Source: Kitasatospora aureofaciens (GTDB lineage Bacteria > Actinomycetota > Actinomycetes > Streptomycetales > Streptomycetaceae). Taken from it: a stretch of DNA of 64,000 nucleotides. The stretch covers positions 62,001-126,000 of the forward strand of contig NZ_JPRF03000012.1 in the NCBI RefSeq assembly GCF_001188955.3, read 5' to 3'. The notes below the pieces were generated by a model. The model did not search any database, was not told where the DNA came from, and saw nothing but the letters and a program-made list of their open reading frames with translations. The position numbers were made by a program, and so were the translations under genes. Below are positions 20,484-30,489 of this stretch, piece after piece; within the stretch, counting starts at the first letter, position 1; every line of letters starts with the position of its first letter.

Positions 20484-21041
20484 ATGAGTGAGCGTCCGCG
20501 GCTGACCGTGCTCTCCGGCCCCTCGGGGGTCGGCAAGAGCACGGTCGTCGCTCATATGAGGAAGATGCACCCCGAGGTCTGGCTCTCGGTGTCGGCCACC
20601 ACCCGGCACCCGAGGCCGGGCGAGAAGAACGGGGTTCAGTACCACTTCGTCGACAACGACGAGTTCGACAAGCTGGTCGCCAACGGCGAGCTGCTGGAGT
20701 GGGCCGAGTTCGCCGGGAACCGCTACGGCACCCCGCGCGCGGCCGTGCTGGAGAAGCTGGAGCGCGGCGAGCCCGTCCTGCTGGAGATCGACCTGCAGGG
20801 CGCCCGCCAGGTGCGCGAGTCGATGCCGGAGGCCCAGCTGGTCTTCCTGGCCCCGCCGAGCTGGGACGAGCTGGTCCGCCGGCTGACCGGCCGCGGCACC
20901 GAGCCGCAGGACGTGATCAAGCGGCGGCTGGAGGCGGCCAAGGTCGAGCTCGCGGCCGAGCGCGAGTTCGACACGACCCTTGTCAACACCTCCGTCGAGC
21001 AGGTAGCGGCCGAACTGCTAGCCTTGCTCGGTGTAGCCTGA
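20484..21041 (+). CDS. gmk: Guanylate kinase
   Basis: Phosphorylates GMP to GDP. The 185-residue protein shows the P-loop GPSGVGKS (residues 12-19), the GMP-binding segment [33 protein letters not shown], and [19 protein letters not shown] at 20484. It follows mihF by 49 bases and precedes rpoZ by 37, an arrangement typical of actinobacteria that links GTP supply with RNA polymerase assembly. Confidence 0.97.
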   Translation: MSERPRLTVLSGPSGVGKSTVVAHMRKMHPEVWLSVSATTRHPRPGEKNGVQYHFVDNDEFDKLVANGELLEWAEFAGNRYGTPRAAVLEKLERGEPVLLEIDLQGARQVRESMPEAQLVFLAPPSWDELVRRLTGRGTEPQDVIKRRLEAAKVELAAEREFDTTLVNTSVEQVAAELLALLGVA

Positions 21042-21078
21042 CCTGCCAGTCTTTTCCACCCTTTCGGAAGGTTTTCGC

Positions 21079-21345
21079 GTGTCCTCTTCCATGACCGCGC
21101 CCGAGGGCATCATCAACCCGCCGATCGACGAGCTGCTTGAGGCCACCGACTCGAAGTACAGCCTCGTGATCTACGCCGCCAAGCGCGCGCGCCAGATCAA
21201 CGCGTACTACTCCCAGCTCGGCGAGGGCCTGCTGGAGTACGTCGGCCCGCTGGTCGACACCCACGTGCACGAGAAGCCGCTGTCGATCGCGCTGCGCGAG
21301 ATCAACGCGGGCATGCTGACGGCCGAGGCGATCGAGGCTGCCTGA
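21079..21345 (+). CDS. rpoZ: RNA polymerase omega subunit
   Basis: Small subunit that helps beta-prime fold and join RNA polymerase. The 88-residue protein has the core [25 protein letters not shown] and the C-terminal [22 protein letters not shown] of actinobacterial omega. GTG start follows TCGGAAGG. A strong hairpin follows 16 bases after the stop and closes the mihF-gmk-rpoZ group. Confidence 0.97.
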   Translation: MSSSMTAPEGIINPPIDELLEATDSKYSLVIYAAKRARQINAYYSQLGEGLLEYVGPLVDTHVHEKPLSIALREINAGMLTAEAIEAA

Positions 21346-21361
21346 GGCAGGCCCGTACCTT

Positions 21362-21404
21362 CACCGGAGGGCCCGGCGGAATCATTCCGCCGGGCCCTCC
21401 GGTG
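21362..21404 (+). terminator. Terminator after rpoZ
   Basis: Perfect inverted repeat with 21-base arms (CACCGGAGGGCCCGGCGGAAT) and a single-base loop. The 14-base end CGGGCCCTCCGGTG recurs at about 21451-21464 without a partner arm. Confidence 0.85.
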
Positions 21405-21545
21405 TTCTGTGTCCGAGCTGCCGGGCCTGCGGTGTTCCGGGCCGGGGTCGCCGGGCCCTCCGGTGGTGTGCTGTGGGGCACGGTGCGGGTGGCAGCTGAG
21501 GGGTCGTAGGGTGGGCGGGTTCGAGCTGCGGAGAAAGGTCGGTAG

Positions 21546-22775
21546 ATGAGCGCGAGTGCGGACGCCCCCCGCGTGGTCCTCGGCGTCAGCGGCGGGATCG
21601 CCGCCTACAAGGCGTGCGAGCTGCTGCGCCGGTTCACCGAGTCCGGCCACGAGGTCACCGTGGTGCCCACCGCGGCCGCGCTGCACTTCGTCGGCGAGGC
21701 CACCTGGGCCGCGCTGTCCGGCCGCCCGGCCGCCACCGAGACCTGGGAGGACGTGCACGAGGTGCCGCACGTGCGGATCGGGCGGCAGGCCGACCTGGTG
21801 GTGGTCGCCCCCGCCACCGCCGACCTGATGGCCAAGGCCGCCCACGGGCTCGCCGACGACCTGCTGACCAACACCCTGCTCACCGCCGGCTGCCCGGTCG
21901 TCCTGGCGCCCGCGATGCACACCGAGATGTGGGAGCACCCGGCCACCCGGGAGAACGTCGCCACGCTGCGCCGCCGGGGCGTGATCGTGCTGGAGCCGGC
22001 CGTCGGGCGGCTCACCGGCAAGGACACCGGCAAGGGGCGGCTGCCCGAGCCCGCCGCGATCTTCGACGCCTGCCGGGCCGTGCTGCGCCGCGGCGGGCCG
22101 GTGCCCACCGACCTGGCCGGGCGGCACGTGGTGATCTCGGCCGGCGGCACCCGGGAGCCGCTGGACCCGGTCCGCTTCCTCGGCAACCGCTCCTCCGGCA
22201 AGCAGGGGTACGCGCTCGCCGTGACCGCCGCGGCGCGCGGGGCGCGGGTGACCCTGCTCTCGGCCAACGCGGAGCTGCCCGATCCGGCCGGGGTGGACGT
22301 GGTGCACGTCTCGACCGCGCTGGAGCTGCGCGAGGCGGCGCTGAAGGCGGCCGAGGACGCGGACGCCGTGGTGATGGCCGCGGCGGTGGCGGACTTCCGG
22401 CCCGCCGAGTACGCGACCGGCAAGATCAAGAAGGTCGAGGGGGTCGAGCCGGCGCCCGTCGCGCTGGTCCGCAATCCCGACGTGCTGGCCGAGCTGTCGG
22501 CGCACCGCCCCCGTTCGGGTCAACTCGTGGTGGGTTTCGCGGCGGAGACCGACGACGTGCTCGCCAACGGCCGCGCCAAGCTCGCGCGCAAGGGCTGCGA
22601 CCTGCTGGTGGTCAACGAGGTCGGCAACGGCAAGGCCTTCGGTCAGGACGTCAACGAGGCCGTGGTGCTCGGCTCGGACGGCAGTGAGACCCCCGTACCG
22701 GTGGGGCCGAAGGAGGCGCTCGCGGACGTCGTCTGGGATCTGGTCGCAAAGCGGTGGGAACCGGGTCGGAACTGA
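21546..22775 (+). CDS. coaBC: Bifunctional phosphopantothenoylcysteine synthetase/decarboxylase
   Basis: Two consecutive steps of coenzyme A synthesis. The N-terminal CoaC flavoprotein domain (about 1-190) shows VLGVSGGIAAYKACELLR, PHVRIGRQADLVVVAPATA and PAMHTEMWEHP. The C-terminal CoaB domain (about 190-409) shows VVISAGGTREPLDPVRFLGN, SSGKQGYALA, AAVADFRP and KIKK, then DLLVVNEVG. Length 409 is normal. ATG at 21546 follows GAGAAAGGTCGGTAG. It has its own promoter region, since a terminator precedes it. Confidence 0.97.
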   Translation: MSASADAPRVVLGVSGGIAAYKACELLRRFTESGHEVTVVPTAAALHFVGEATWAALSGRPAATETWEDVHEVPHVRIGRQADLVVVAPATADLMAKAAHGLADDLLTNTLLTAGCPVVLAPAMHTEMWEHPATRENVATLRRRGVIVLEPAVGRLTGKDTGKGRLPEPAAIFDACRAVLRRGGPVPTDLAGRHVVISAGGTREPLDPVRFLGNRSSGKQGYALAVTAAARGARVTLLSANAELPDPAGVDVVHVSTALELREAALKAAEDADAVVMAAAVADFRPAEYATGKIKKVEGVEPAPVALVRNPDVLAELSAHRPRSGQLVVGFAAETDDVLANGRAKLARKGCDLLVVNEVGNGKAFGQDVNEAVVLGSDGSETPVPVGPKEALADVVWDLVAKRWEPGRN

Positions 22776-22925
22776 TCGAGTCCCGATCGAGAACGCTCTT
22801 GATTTCCGGAAGCAGGTGACGTTCGACGGAACCAGCCGGTTAGACTCCAGGAATCAAGTCTTTCCGGATGTCCCCGGTTCGCCGGGGGCCTTCAGTCAGC
22901 AGCCGCTGCAACCCCAGGGAGCGCT

Positions 22926-24134
22926 GTGTCTCGCCGCCTGTTCACCTCGGAGTCCGTGACCGAGGGACACCCCGACAAGATCGCTGACCAGATCAGCGAC
23001 ACCATCCTTGACGCTCTCCTGCGGGAGGACCCGACGTCCCGGGTCGCCGTGGAGACGCTCATCACGACCGGCCAGGTGCACGTGGCCGGCGAGGTGACCA
23101 CCAAGGCGTACGCGCCGATCGCCCAGCTCGTCCGGGACAAGATCCTGGAGATCGGTTATGACAGCTCCAAGAAGGGCTTCGACGGCGCCTCCTGTGGTGT
23201 CTCGGTGTCCATCGGTGCCCAGTCGCCCGACATCGCGCAGGGTGTCGACACCGCGTACGAGGCCCGGGTCGAGGGTGACGAGGACGACCTGGACAAGCAG
23301 GGTGCCGGCGACCAGGGCCTGATGTTCGGCTACGCGTCCGACGAGACGCCCGAGCTGATGCCGCTGCCGATCACCCTGGCGCACCGCCTCTCCCGCCGCC
23401 TCACCGAGGTCCGCAAGAACGGGACCATCCCGTACCTGCGCCCCGACGGCAAGACCCAGGTCACCATCGAGTACGACGGCGACAAGGCCGTCCGCCTCGA
23501 CACGGTGGTCGTCTCCACCCAGCACGCCAGTGACATCGACCTGGAGTCGCTGCTGACCCCGGACATCCGCGAGTTCGTCGTGGAGCCGGAGCTGAAGGCG
23601 CTGGCCGAGCAGGGCATCAAGCTGAACACCGACGGCTACCGCCTGCTGGTCAACCCGACCGGCCGCTTCGAGATCGGCGGCCCGATGGGCGACGCCGGCC
23701 TCACCGGCCGCAAGATCATCATCGACACCTACGGCGGCATGGCCCGCCACGGTGGCGGCGCCTTCTCGGGCAAGGACCCGTCCAAGGTGGACCGCTCGGC
23801 CGCGTACGCGATGCGCTGGGTGGCGAAGAACATCGTCGCCGCCGGCCTCGCCAGCCGCGCCGAGGTGCAGGTCGCGTACGCGATCGGCAAGGCCGAGCCG
23901 GTCGGCCTGTTCGTGGAGACCTTCGGCACCGAGACCGTGCCGGTCCTCACCATCCAGAAGGCCGTCTCCGAGGTCTTCGACCTGCGTCCGGCCGCGATCA
24001 TCCGCGACCTGGACCTGCTGCGCCCCATCTACTCCCAGACCGCCGCCTACGGCCACTTCGGCCGTGAGCTGCCGGACTTCACCTGGGAGCGCACCGACCG
24101 GGTCGAGCAGCTGAAGGCTGCCGTCCGGGACTGA
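22926..24134 (+). CDS. metK: S-adenosylmethionine synthetase
   Basis: Makes SAM from methionine and ATP. The 402-residue enzyme has [36 protein letters not shown] (the GAGDQG hexapeptide), and [22 protein letters not shown] start at 22926 lies after CAGGGAGCG. The 150-base leader has a CCCCGG-TTCG-CCGGGG hairpin at 22872-22887 but no SAM-riboswitch core that I can recognise. Confidence 0.98.
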   Translation: MSRRLFTSESVTEGHPDKIADQISDTILDALLREDPTSRVAVETLITTGQVHVAGEVTTKAYAPIAQLVRDKILEIGYDSSKKGFDGASCGVSVSIGAQSPDIAQGVDTAYEARVEGDEDDLDKQGAGDQGLMFGYASDETPELMPLPITLAHRLSRRLTEVRKNGTIPYLRPDGKTQVTIEYDGDKAVRLDTVVVSTQHASDIDLESLLTPDIREFVVEPELKALAEQGIKLNTDGYRLLVNPTGRFEIGGPMGDAGLTGRKIIIDTYGGMARHGGGAFSGKDPSKVDRSAAYAMRWVAKNIVAAGLASRAEVQVAYAIGKAEPVGLFVETFGTETVPVLTIQKAVSEVFDLRPAAIIRDLDLLRPIYSQTAAYGHFGRELPDFTWERTDRVEQLKAAVRD

Positions 24135-24144
24135 CCTGGTGTGT

Positions 24145-24180
24145 GAGCGGCGCCCACCCTTTCGGGGGTGGGCGCCGCTC
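24145..24180 (+). terminator. Terminator after metK
   Basis: Perfect 15-bp stem GAGCGGCGCCCACCC / GGGTGGGCGCCGCTC around a TTTCGG loop, 10 bases after the metK stop. Confidence 0.85.
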
Positions 24181-24243
24181 CGCTGTGTGCGCGGTGTCGG
24201 TTCTGTGCGCGGTGTCGGTGTGACCTGGTAGTACTTGGGAGCG

Positions 24244-26328
24244 ATGAGCAGCACAGGGGAGAACGGGGCCGCCGAGCCGGAGCAGCTGGCGTTCATCCGG
24301 GAGACGGTCAAACGGGCCAAACCCCGGACGTGGAAGGGTGCAAAGCGGGCGGAGCACCTGCCGGTGGCCCGGGTCGTGGTGGACAAGGGCGTGCTCACCA
24401 TCGACAAGTTCTTCGACTACGAGGTGCCCGCCGCCATGGCCGAGGAGGCCCGACCGGGCGCCCGGGTGCGGGTGCGCTTCGGGGCGCGGGTGGTGAAGGG
24501 CCAGCGCGAGGGCGGGGAACTGCACGACGGGTTCATCGTCGCCCGGCTGGAGAAGAGCGATTTCGCGGGCCCGCTCGCCCCGCTCGCCCAGGTGCTCTCG
24601 CCCGAGCCGGTGCTCTCCCCGGAGCTGCTGCGACTGTGCCGCACCGTCGCCGACCGGTACGCCGGGACCCTCGCCGACGTGCTGCAACTGGCCGTCCCGC
24701 CCCGGCACGCCAAGGCCGAGGCGGAGCCCTCGCCGCCACCGCTGCCTCGCCCCCAGCCCCCGGCAGCCGGCGGGTGGCAGCGCTACCCGGCCGGACCGGA
24801 CTTCCTCGCCGCGCTGGCCGGCGGCGGCTCGCCGCGCGCGGTGTGGGCGGCGCTGCCCGGGCCCGGCTGGCCGTACGAGATCGCCCGGGCCGTGGCGGCG
24901 ACGCTCGCGGGCGGGCGCGGCGCGCTGGTCGTGCTGCCCGACCGGCGGTCGGTGGCCCGGGTCGACCAGGCGCTGACCGAACTGCTCGGACCGGGGCTGC
25001 ACGTGGCGCTGGAGGCCGAACTCGGCCCGCGCGAGCGCTACCGGCGCTGGCTCGCGGTCAGCCGCGGCTCGGTGCACGCCGCAATCGGCACCAGGGCCAC
25101 CATGTTCGCGCCGGTGTGCGACCTCGGTCTGGTCGTGGTCTGGTCCGACGGCGACGGCAGCCACAGCGACCCGCGCGCCCCGCACCCGCACGTGCGCGAG
25201 GTCGCGCTGCTGCGCGCCGCCGACGAGGGCGCGGCGGTGCTGCTCGGCGGGCATGCGGTGACCGTGGAGGGCGCGCAACTGGTCAGCACCGGCTGGGCGC
25301 GGCCGCTGGTCGCCGACCGGGAGACCGTCCGGCAGGTCGCCCCCAGGGTGCGCACCGTCACCGACCAGGACCAGCACCGGGACGCCGCCGCCCAGGCGGC
25401 CCGGCTGCCCTCGGTGGCCTGGGAGGCCGCCCGGGAATCGCTGGCGGCCGGGCATCCGGTGCTCATCCAGGTGCCCCGGCGCGGCTACGTCCCCCGGCTG
25501 GCCTGCGGGCGCTGCCGCACCCCCGCCCGCTGCCGGCGCTGCGAGGGCCCGCTGGAGGCGCCCTCGGCGGATGCCCCGCTGCGGTGCGGCTGGTGCGGGG
25601 AGGCGGAGAACGACTGGCACTGCCCCGAGTGCGGCTCCTTCCGGCTGCGGGCGCAGGTGGTCGGCGCCCGCCGCACGGCGGAGGAACTCGGCAAGGCCTT
25701 TCCGCGGATCCCGGTGCGGACCTCGGGGCGCGACGCGGTGCTGGACACCGTGCCCGACGAGCCCTCGCTGGTGATCTCCACCCCGGGCGCCGAGCCGGTG
25801 GTCGAGGGCGGCGGCGGGTACGGAGCCGTACTGCTGCTGGACGGCTGGGCGCTGCTCAGCCGGCCCGACCTGCGGGCCGGGGAGGAGGCGCTGCGGCTCT
25901 GGCTGGCGGCGGCCGCGCTCGCTCGGCCGTCCGGGGAGGGCGGGACGGTGGTGGTGGTCGCCGAGCCGTCGGCCCGACCGGTGCAGGCGCTGGTGCGCTG
26001 GGACCCGCTCGGGCACGCCGGACTGGAACGGGACGAGCGGGCGCAGCTGCACTTCCCGCCGGTGTCGCGGATGGCCTCGGTGAGCGGCAGCCCGGCGGCC
26101 GTCGCCGACCTGCTGAACCTGATCCGGCTGCCGGAGGGCGCGGACGTGCTCGGGCCGGTGCCGGTGCCCGCGCTGCGCGGGGAGGAGCAGGAACGGGCGC
26201 TGCTGCGGGTGGCGCCCGGGCAGGGGGCCGCCCTGGCGGCGGCGCTCAAGGCGGCGCAGATCGCCCGGATCGCGCTGCGGACGGCGGAGGCGGTGCGGGT
26301 GCGGGTGGATCCGACGGACATCGGCTGA
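24244..26328 (+). CDS. priA: Primosomal protein N' (PriA), actinobacterial form
   Basis: PriA restarts collapsed replication forks. The 694-residue protein keeps the N-terminal DNA-binding domain (VVVDKGVLTIDKFFDYEVP, PGARVRVRFGARVVKG), the eight-cysteine zinc module (CGRCRTPARCRRC near 421-433, CGWCGE near 449, CPECGS near 460) and the C-terminal domain. The helicase core has no Walker A GxGKT, since the expected region reads GRGALVVLPDRRSVARV, and no DEAH box. Loss of the ATPase is usual in actinobacterial PriA, which probably acts as a loading factor rather than a helicase. ATG at 24244 is preferred to TTG at 24235. Confidence 0.92.
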   Translation: MSSTGENGAAEPEQLAFIRETVKRAKPRTWKGAKRAEHLPVARVVVDKGVLTIDKFFDYEVPAAMAEEARPGARVRVRFGARVVKGQREGGELHDGFIVARLEKSDFAGPLAPLAQVLSPEPVLSPELLRLCRTVADRYAGTLADVLQLAVPPRHAKAEAEPSPPPLPRPQPPAAGGWQRYPAGPDFLAALAGGGSPRAVWAALPGPGWPYEIARAVAATLAGGRGALVVLPDRRSVARVDQALTELLGPGLHVALEAELGPRERYRRWLAVSRGSVHAAIGTRATMFAPVCDLGLVVVWSDGDGSHSDPRAPHPHVREVALLRAADEGAAVLLGGHAVTVEGAQLVSTGWARPLVADRETVRQVAPRVRTVTDQDQHRDAAAQAARLPSVAWEAARESLAAGHPVLIQVPRRGYVPRLACGRCRTPARCRRCEGPLEAPSADAPLRCGWCGEAENDWHCPECGSFRLRAQVVGARRTAEELGKAFPRIPVRTSGRDAVLDTVPDEPSLVISTPGAEPVVEGGGGYGAVLLLDGWALLSRPDLRAGEEALRLWLAAAALARPSGEGGTVVVVAEPSARPVQALVRWDPLGHAGLERDERAQLHFPPVSRMASVSGSPAAVADLLNLIRLPEGADVLGPVPVPALRGEEQERALLRVAPGQGAALAAALKAAQIARIALRTAEAVRVRVDPTDIG

Positions 26329-26336
26329 GGTCGCTG

Positions 26337-26365
26337 GGGGCGGGGTGAGTGGGCCACCCCGCCCC
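26337..26365. terminator. Bidirectional terminator between priA and the HTH gene
   Basis: Perfect 11-bp stem GGGGCGGGGTG / CACCCCGCCCC with a 7-base loop between two convergent genes. Confidence 0.75.
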
Positions 26366-26394
26366 GGACGGCCCGGTTGTCGTGACGGCGTCGG

Positions 26395-27027
26395 TCAGCC
26401 GCGGAGGGGGATGTTGGTGCGGTCGGGCTGCGGGCGCTCGATGCCGGATCGGTCGATGGTGCTTCGGTCGATGGTGCTTCGGTCGATCGGGGCGCGGTCG
26501 ATCGGGGTGCGGTCGAGGGCGTTGCGCTCCAGGGCGGTGCGGTCCAGACCGCCCTGGCGGGCGGCGGGGACCGTGGCGGCCAGGCCGCCGCGCTCGGTGG
26601 GTGCGGCGGGGAGCTCCTCGGAGCGGTCCGGGCGGCCGGGGCCCGGGACCGCGCCGCTGGCGGCGAGGAGTTCGCTGGTGGGGCGGCGCATACCGTAGCG
26701 GCGGTGCACGGCCTGCTTGGTGACCCCGAGGGCGGAGCCCACCGAGTCCCAGGAGAAGCCCAGCGCGCGGTCGAACTCGACCGCCGCCGCCACCAGGGTC
26801 TCCACGCTCTCCCGCAGCTCCTGCGCCAGGCGCACGGTCGGCGCGGGCGCCCGTCCGTACACCACGAAGCCGGCCGAGGTGCTCGGTCGGCGCGGTCGGT
26901 ACACGTTGCCCAGCTGGGCGGTGAGCGTCCGCAGCGCGTCGACCTGGCGCCTCACCCGCTCGATGTCCCGCACCAGCAGGTGCAGGCTCGCCCGCGCCCG
27001 GGCGTCGTGGTTGATCTGCTCGGCCAT
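26395..27027 (-). CDS. Conserved HTH protein with pentad-repeat tail
   Basis: A 210-residue protein. Residues 1-85 are helical ([23 protein letters not shown]) with an [23 protein letters not shown] segment. Residues 91-112 ([21 protein letters not shown]) form a clear helix-turn-helix, so DNA binding is likely. From about residue 163 the tail is a run of five-residue units of the form [LI][DE]R[TSAN]x, repeated about eight times, ending in [10 protein letters not shown]. The DNA of that run is a 15-bp tandem array. The HTH part occurs next to priA in streptomycetes as far as I recall. The tail length is probably variable. Function unknown. Confidence 0.8.
   Translation of the reverse strand: MAEQINHDARARASLHLLVRDIERVRRQVDALRTLTAQLGNVYRPRRPSTSAGFVVYGRAPAPTVRLAQELRESVETLVAAAVEFDRALGFSWDSVGSALGVTKQAVHRRYGMRRPTSELLAASGAVPGPGRPDRSEELPAAPTERGGLAATVPAARQGGLDRTALERNALDRTPIDRAPIDRSTIDRSTIDRSGIERPQPDRTNIPLRG
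26450..26550. repeat. 15-bp tandem array inside the HTH gene
   Basis: Units CGGTCGATGGTGCTT (26450, 26465), CGGTCGATCGGGGCG (26480), CGGTCGATCGGGGTG (26495) and CGGTCGAGGGCGTTG (26510), then more diverged copies. They encode the pentad tail in frame on the minus strand. The two identical first copies point to recent slippage. Confidence 0.85.
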
Positions 27028-27169
27028 GGCCTACGTGCCACCTTCCGTACGGTTCAGCTCGGCCGGGGCTCGGTGTCCCGTGCGCCCGGCCCCGGTCAAT
27101 CTCTCTTGACCAACGCCGAAGCGGGGGCCGGGGTAACGCCGCTCGGCGACTCGGGATATGCCAGAAGCG

Positions 27170-27227
27170 GGTGCGGGCGTCGTGGGAAGGAGGGTGCGGG
27201 TGTTGTGGGCAGGAGGGTGCGGGCGTC
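27170..27227. repeat. 23-bp direct repeat, 2.5 copies, upstream of def
   Basis: GGTGCGGGCGTCGTGGGAAGGAG at 27170, a near copy at 27193 and a partial copy at 27216. They lie in the 301-base intergenic stretch between the divergent HTH gene and def, which has no other open frame and must hold both promoters. Confidence 0.7.
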
Positions 27228-27328
27228 CGAGGACGGCCCGTCGGAGCGGCCGGGGGAGTTGCATAGACTTGCGGTGAACCAGCCGTTGCCCGAAAGCCCG
27301 TGCCCTCGCGGACAGGAGCCCGTACCCC

Positions 27329-27874
27329 GTGGCGATCCAGCCGATCCGTCTCTTCGGAGACCCCGTCCTGCGGGCCACCGCCCAGCCGGTGACCACCTTC
27401 GACAAGGAACTGCGCAACCTGGTCAGCGACCTCACCGACACCATGCTCGACGCCCCCGGCGCAGGCCTCGCCGCGCCCCAACTCGGCGTCTCGCTGCGGG
27501 TGTTCACGTACCACGTGGACGGTGTCACCGGGCACCTGATCAACCCGGACCTGTCGCTCAGCGAGGAGGAGCAGGAGGGCCCGGAGGGCTGCCTCTCGCT
27601 GCCCGGACTGCGCTACGACACCAGGCGCGCCCACGGCGTGGTCGCCAGGGGCTTCAACATGTACGGCGACCCGGTCACGGTGGAGGGCACCCAGCTGCTC
27701 GCCCGGTGCATCCAGCACGAGACCGACCACCTGGACGGCATCATCTTCATCGACCGACTCGACCGGGAGCAGCGAAAGGCCGCGCTCAAGGCGATCCGGG
27801 AGAGCGACTGGGGCGCCGGTCCGGCGCCGGTCGTCAAGATATCGCCGCACAGCACCTTCGGCTCGGCGCGCTGA
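27329..27874 (+). CDS. def: Peptide deformylase
   Basis: Metallohydrolase that removes the formyl group from nascent N-terminal Met. All three motifs are intact in the 181-residue protein: GAGLAAPQ (44-51), EGCLSLP (86-92) and QHETDHLDG (129-137). The metal ligands are Cys88, His130 and His134. GTG at 27329 follows ACAGGAG. It lies 37 bases before fmt, the enzyme that adds the formyl group to initiator tRNA. Confidence 0.97.
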   Translation: MAIQPIRLFGDPVLRATAQPVTTFDKELRNLVSDLTDTMLDAPGAGLAAPQLGVSLRVFTYHVDGVTGHLINPDLSLSEEEQEGPEGCLSLPGLRYDTRRAHGVVARGFNMYGDPVTVEGTQLLARCIQHETDHLDGIIFIDRLDREQRKAALKAIRESDWGAGPAPVVKISPHSTFGSAR

Positions 27875-27911
27875 GTTCGTCCTCCAATCTCCTTTTCCAG
27901 AAAGGCACTTG

Positions 27912-28850
27912 ATGCGTCTCGTCTTCGCCGGCACCCCCGAGGTCGCCGTTCCCGCCCTGGACGCGCTGCTCGCCTCCGACCGGCACGAGGTCGTCGCGGT
28001 GGTCACCCGCCCCGACGCCCCCGCCGGGCGCGGGCGCAAGCTGGTCGCCAGCCCCGTCGCCCAGCGCGCCGAGGAGGCCGGGATCGAGGTCCTCAAGCCG
28101 GCGAAGCCCAGCGACCCCGACTTCGTCGCCCGCCTCACCGAACTCGCCCCCGACTGCTGCCCGGTGGTCGCCTACGGCGCGCTGTTGCGCCCCGGCACCC
28201 TGGAGATCCCCGTCCACGGCTGGGTCAACCTGCACTTCTCGCTGCTGCCCGCCTGGCGCGGCGCGGCCCCGGTCCAGCACGCGGTGCTGGCCGGCGACGA
28301 GGTCACCGGTGCGTCCACCTTCCTGATCGAGCAGGGCCTGGACTCCGGCCCGGTCTACGGTGTGATCACCGAGGAGATCCGCCCGAGCGACACCAGCGGC
28401 GAACTGCTCACCCGGCTCTCGCACTCGGGCGCCCGGCTGCTGGCCGCCACCATGGACGGGATCGAGGACGGCTCGCTGTACGCCGTGCCGCAGCCGGCCG
28501 AAGGCGTCACCCTCGCGCCGAAGATCAGCGTCGAGGATGCGCGGATCGAGTGGAACCACCCGGCCCTGCGGATCGACCGGGTGGTGCGCGGCTGCGCGCC
28601 GGCGCCGGGCGCGTGGACGGAGTTCCGGGGCGAGCGGCTGAAGGTCACCGGGCCGGTCAAGCTGCTGCCGGACACCGCCGAGCTGGCGCCGGGCGAGGTC
28701 GCGATGGTCGGCAAGAACAGCGTGCGGGTCGGCACCGGGAGCCACGACATCGAGCTGGGGGAGGTGCGTCCGCAGGGGAAGAAGGAGATGCGGGCGGCCG
28801 ACTGGGCGCGCGGGGCGCGGCTGGAGGCGGGGGAGCGCTTCGGGGCCTGA
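27912..28850 (+). CDS. fmt: Methionyl-tRNA formyltransferase
   Basis: Formylates Met-tRNAfMet using 10-formyl-tetrahydrofolate. The 312-residue protein has [20 protein letters not shown], the catalytic [15 protein letters not shown] with LDSGPVYG, and a C-terminal OB-type tRNA-binding domain. ATG at 27912 follows AGAAAGGCAC; a TTG directly before it is in frame but unlikely. Works with def in the initiator formylation cycle and is followed by rsmB. Confidence 0.97.
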   Translation: MRLVFAGTPEVAVPALDALLASDRHEVVAVVTRPDAPAGRGRKLVASPVAQRAEEAGIEVLKPAKPSDPDFVARLTELAPDCCPVVAYGALLRPGTLEIPVHGWVNLHFSLLPAWRGAAPVQHAVLAGDEVTGASTFLIEQGLDSGPVYGVITEEIRPSDTSGELLTRLSHSGARLLAATMDGIEDGSLYAVPQPAEGVTLAPKISVEDARIEWNHPALRIDRVVRGCAPAPGAWTEFRGERLKVTGPVKLLPDTAELAPGEVAMVGKNSVRVGTGSHDIELGEVRPQGKKEMRAADWARGARLEAGERFGA

Positions 28851-28955
28851 GCGCCGTTCGCGGGCCCCGGGGCGCCCCATGGGGCTGACCGCCGGGTTTG
28901 GCGTTACTGTTCGTTCGAGATCTTCTGATAACCATCGCAGCACTTTGAGGCACTT

Positions 28956-30443
28956 GTGAGCACCCCCAGTTCCCGCGGCAACTCCGGCACCCCCGGCAGC
29001 TCCGGTCGGCCCGGCAACTCCGGCGCCGGGCGCGCGCCCCGGCCGCACCGCCGGCCGAAGAAGGACCCGGCCCGGATCGTCGCGTTCCGCGCCCTTCGCG
29101 CCGTCGACGAGCGCGACGCGTACGCCAACCTGATCCTGCCGTCCCTGCTGCGCGAGGCCGAGCAGAAGGGCATGGACCGGCGCGACGCCGCCCTCGCCAC
29201 CGAGCTCGTGTACGGCACCCTGCGCCTGCAGGGCACCTACGACGCGATCATCGCGGCCTGCATCGACCGGCCGCTGAGCAAGGTCGACCCGCCGGTGCTG
29301 GACGTCCTCTCGCTCGGCGCCCACCAGCTGCTCACTACCCGCATCCCCAGCCACGCGGCCGTCTCGGCGACCGTCGAGCTGGCCCGGGTGGTGCTCGGCG
29401 ACGGCAAGGCCAAGTTCGTCAACGCCGTGCTGCGCCGGATCAGTGCCCACGACCTGGACGGCTGGATCGAGCAGGTCGCCCCGCCGTACGACAAGGACGC
29501 CGAGGACCACCTCGCAGTCGTGCACTCCCACCCGCGCTGGGTGGTCTCCGCGCTCTGGGACTCGCTCGGCCGCTGGCAGCCGGACGCCTCCGGGCGCACC
29601 GCGGTGGAGGAACTGCTGCGGGCCGACAACGAGCGGCCCGAGGTCACCCTGGTCGCCCGGCCCGGCCGGGCCACCGTCGGCGAGCTGGCCGACGCCCTGC
29701 CGGAGGCCACGCCGGGGCGCTGGTCCCCGTTCGCGCTGCGGCTCGCCGAGGGCGGCGACCCGGGCACGCTGACCGCCGTGCGGGAGAACCGGGCGGGCGT
29801 GCAGGACGAGGGCAGCCAGCTGGTCGCGCTGGCGCTGGCCGCGGCGCCGCTGGAGGGACCGGACCGGCTCTGGCTGGACGGCTGCGCCGGACCGGGCGGC
29901 AAGGCCGCGCTGCTCGGCGCGCTGGCCGCCGAGCGGGGCGCGGCGCTGGTCGCGAGCGAGAAGCAGCCGCACCGGGCCCGGCTGGTGGCGCGGGCACTGG
30001 AGGGCAACCCCGGCCCGTACACGGTGATCGCCGCCGACGGGACGCGCCCGGCCTGGCGCTCCGGCGGCTTCGACCGGGTGCTGGTCGACGTGCCGTGCTC
30101 CGGCCTGGGCGCGCTGCGGCGTCGTCCGGAGGCGCGCTGGCGGCGTCGGCCGGCCGATGTGGCGGCCTTCGGACCGCTCCAGCGGGACCTGCTGCGTTCG
30201 GCGATCGAGGCCACCCGGGTCGGCGGCGTGGTCGGCTACGCGACCTGTTCGCCGCACCTCGCGGAGACCCGGGCGGTCGTCGACGACGTGCTGCGAGGGG
30301 AGGGCGGCCGGGTCGAGTGGGTCGACGCGCGGCCGCTGCTGCCCGGCGTGCCAGCGCTCGGGGACGGGCCGGACGTGCAGCTGTGGCCGCACCTGCACGG
30401 GACGGACGCGATGTACCTGGCGCTGCTGCGGCGTACTTCCTGA
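28956..30443 (+). CDS. rsmB: 16S rRNA m5C967 methyltransferase (RsmB/Fmu/Sun)
   Basis: SAM-dependent RNA methyltransferase of 495 residues. A Ser/Gly/Pro-rich basic leader (about 1-35) precedes an NusB-like RNA-binding domain (ARIVAFRALRAVDERDAYANL, ELVYGTLRLQGTYDAII). The Rossmann catalytic domain has WLDGCAGPGGKAALL (SAM), VDVPCSGLGALRRRPE (assisting Cys) and VVGYATCSPHLAET (nucleophilic Cys). GTG start at 28956. Confidence 0.93.
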   Translation: MSTPSSRGNSGTPGSSGRPGNSGAGRAPRPHRRPKKDPARIVAFRALRAVDERDAYANLILPSLLREAEQKGMDRRDAALATELVYGTLRLQGTYDAIIAACIDRPLSKVDPPVLDVLSLGAHQLLTTRIPSHAAVSATVELARVVLGDGKAKFVNAVLRRISAHDLDGWIEQVAPPYDKDAEDHLAVVHSHPRWVVSALWDSLGRWQPDASGRTAVEELLRADNERPEVTLVARPGRATVGELADALPEATPGRWSPFALRLAEGGDPGTLTAVRENRAGVQDEGSQLVALALAAAPLEGPDRLWLDGCAGPGGKAALLGALAAERGAALVASEKQPHRARLVARALEGNPGPYTVIAADGTRPAWRSGGFDRVLVDVPCSGLGALRRRPEARWRRRPADVAAFGPLQRDLLRSAIEATRVGGVVGYATCSPHLAETRAVVDDVLRGEGGRVEWVDARPLLPGVPALGDGPDVQLWPHLHGTDAMYLALLRRTS

Positions 30444-30489
30444 GGGCGGGCTTGCGGCTCCTGTAGGGGGAGGCGGCAGGGTGGTGGGC

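Noticed and set aside
22776..22925. SAM riboswitch ahead of metK
   Set aside because: I looked for the SAM-I and SAM-II cores and found only one GC hairpin with a TTCG loop.
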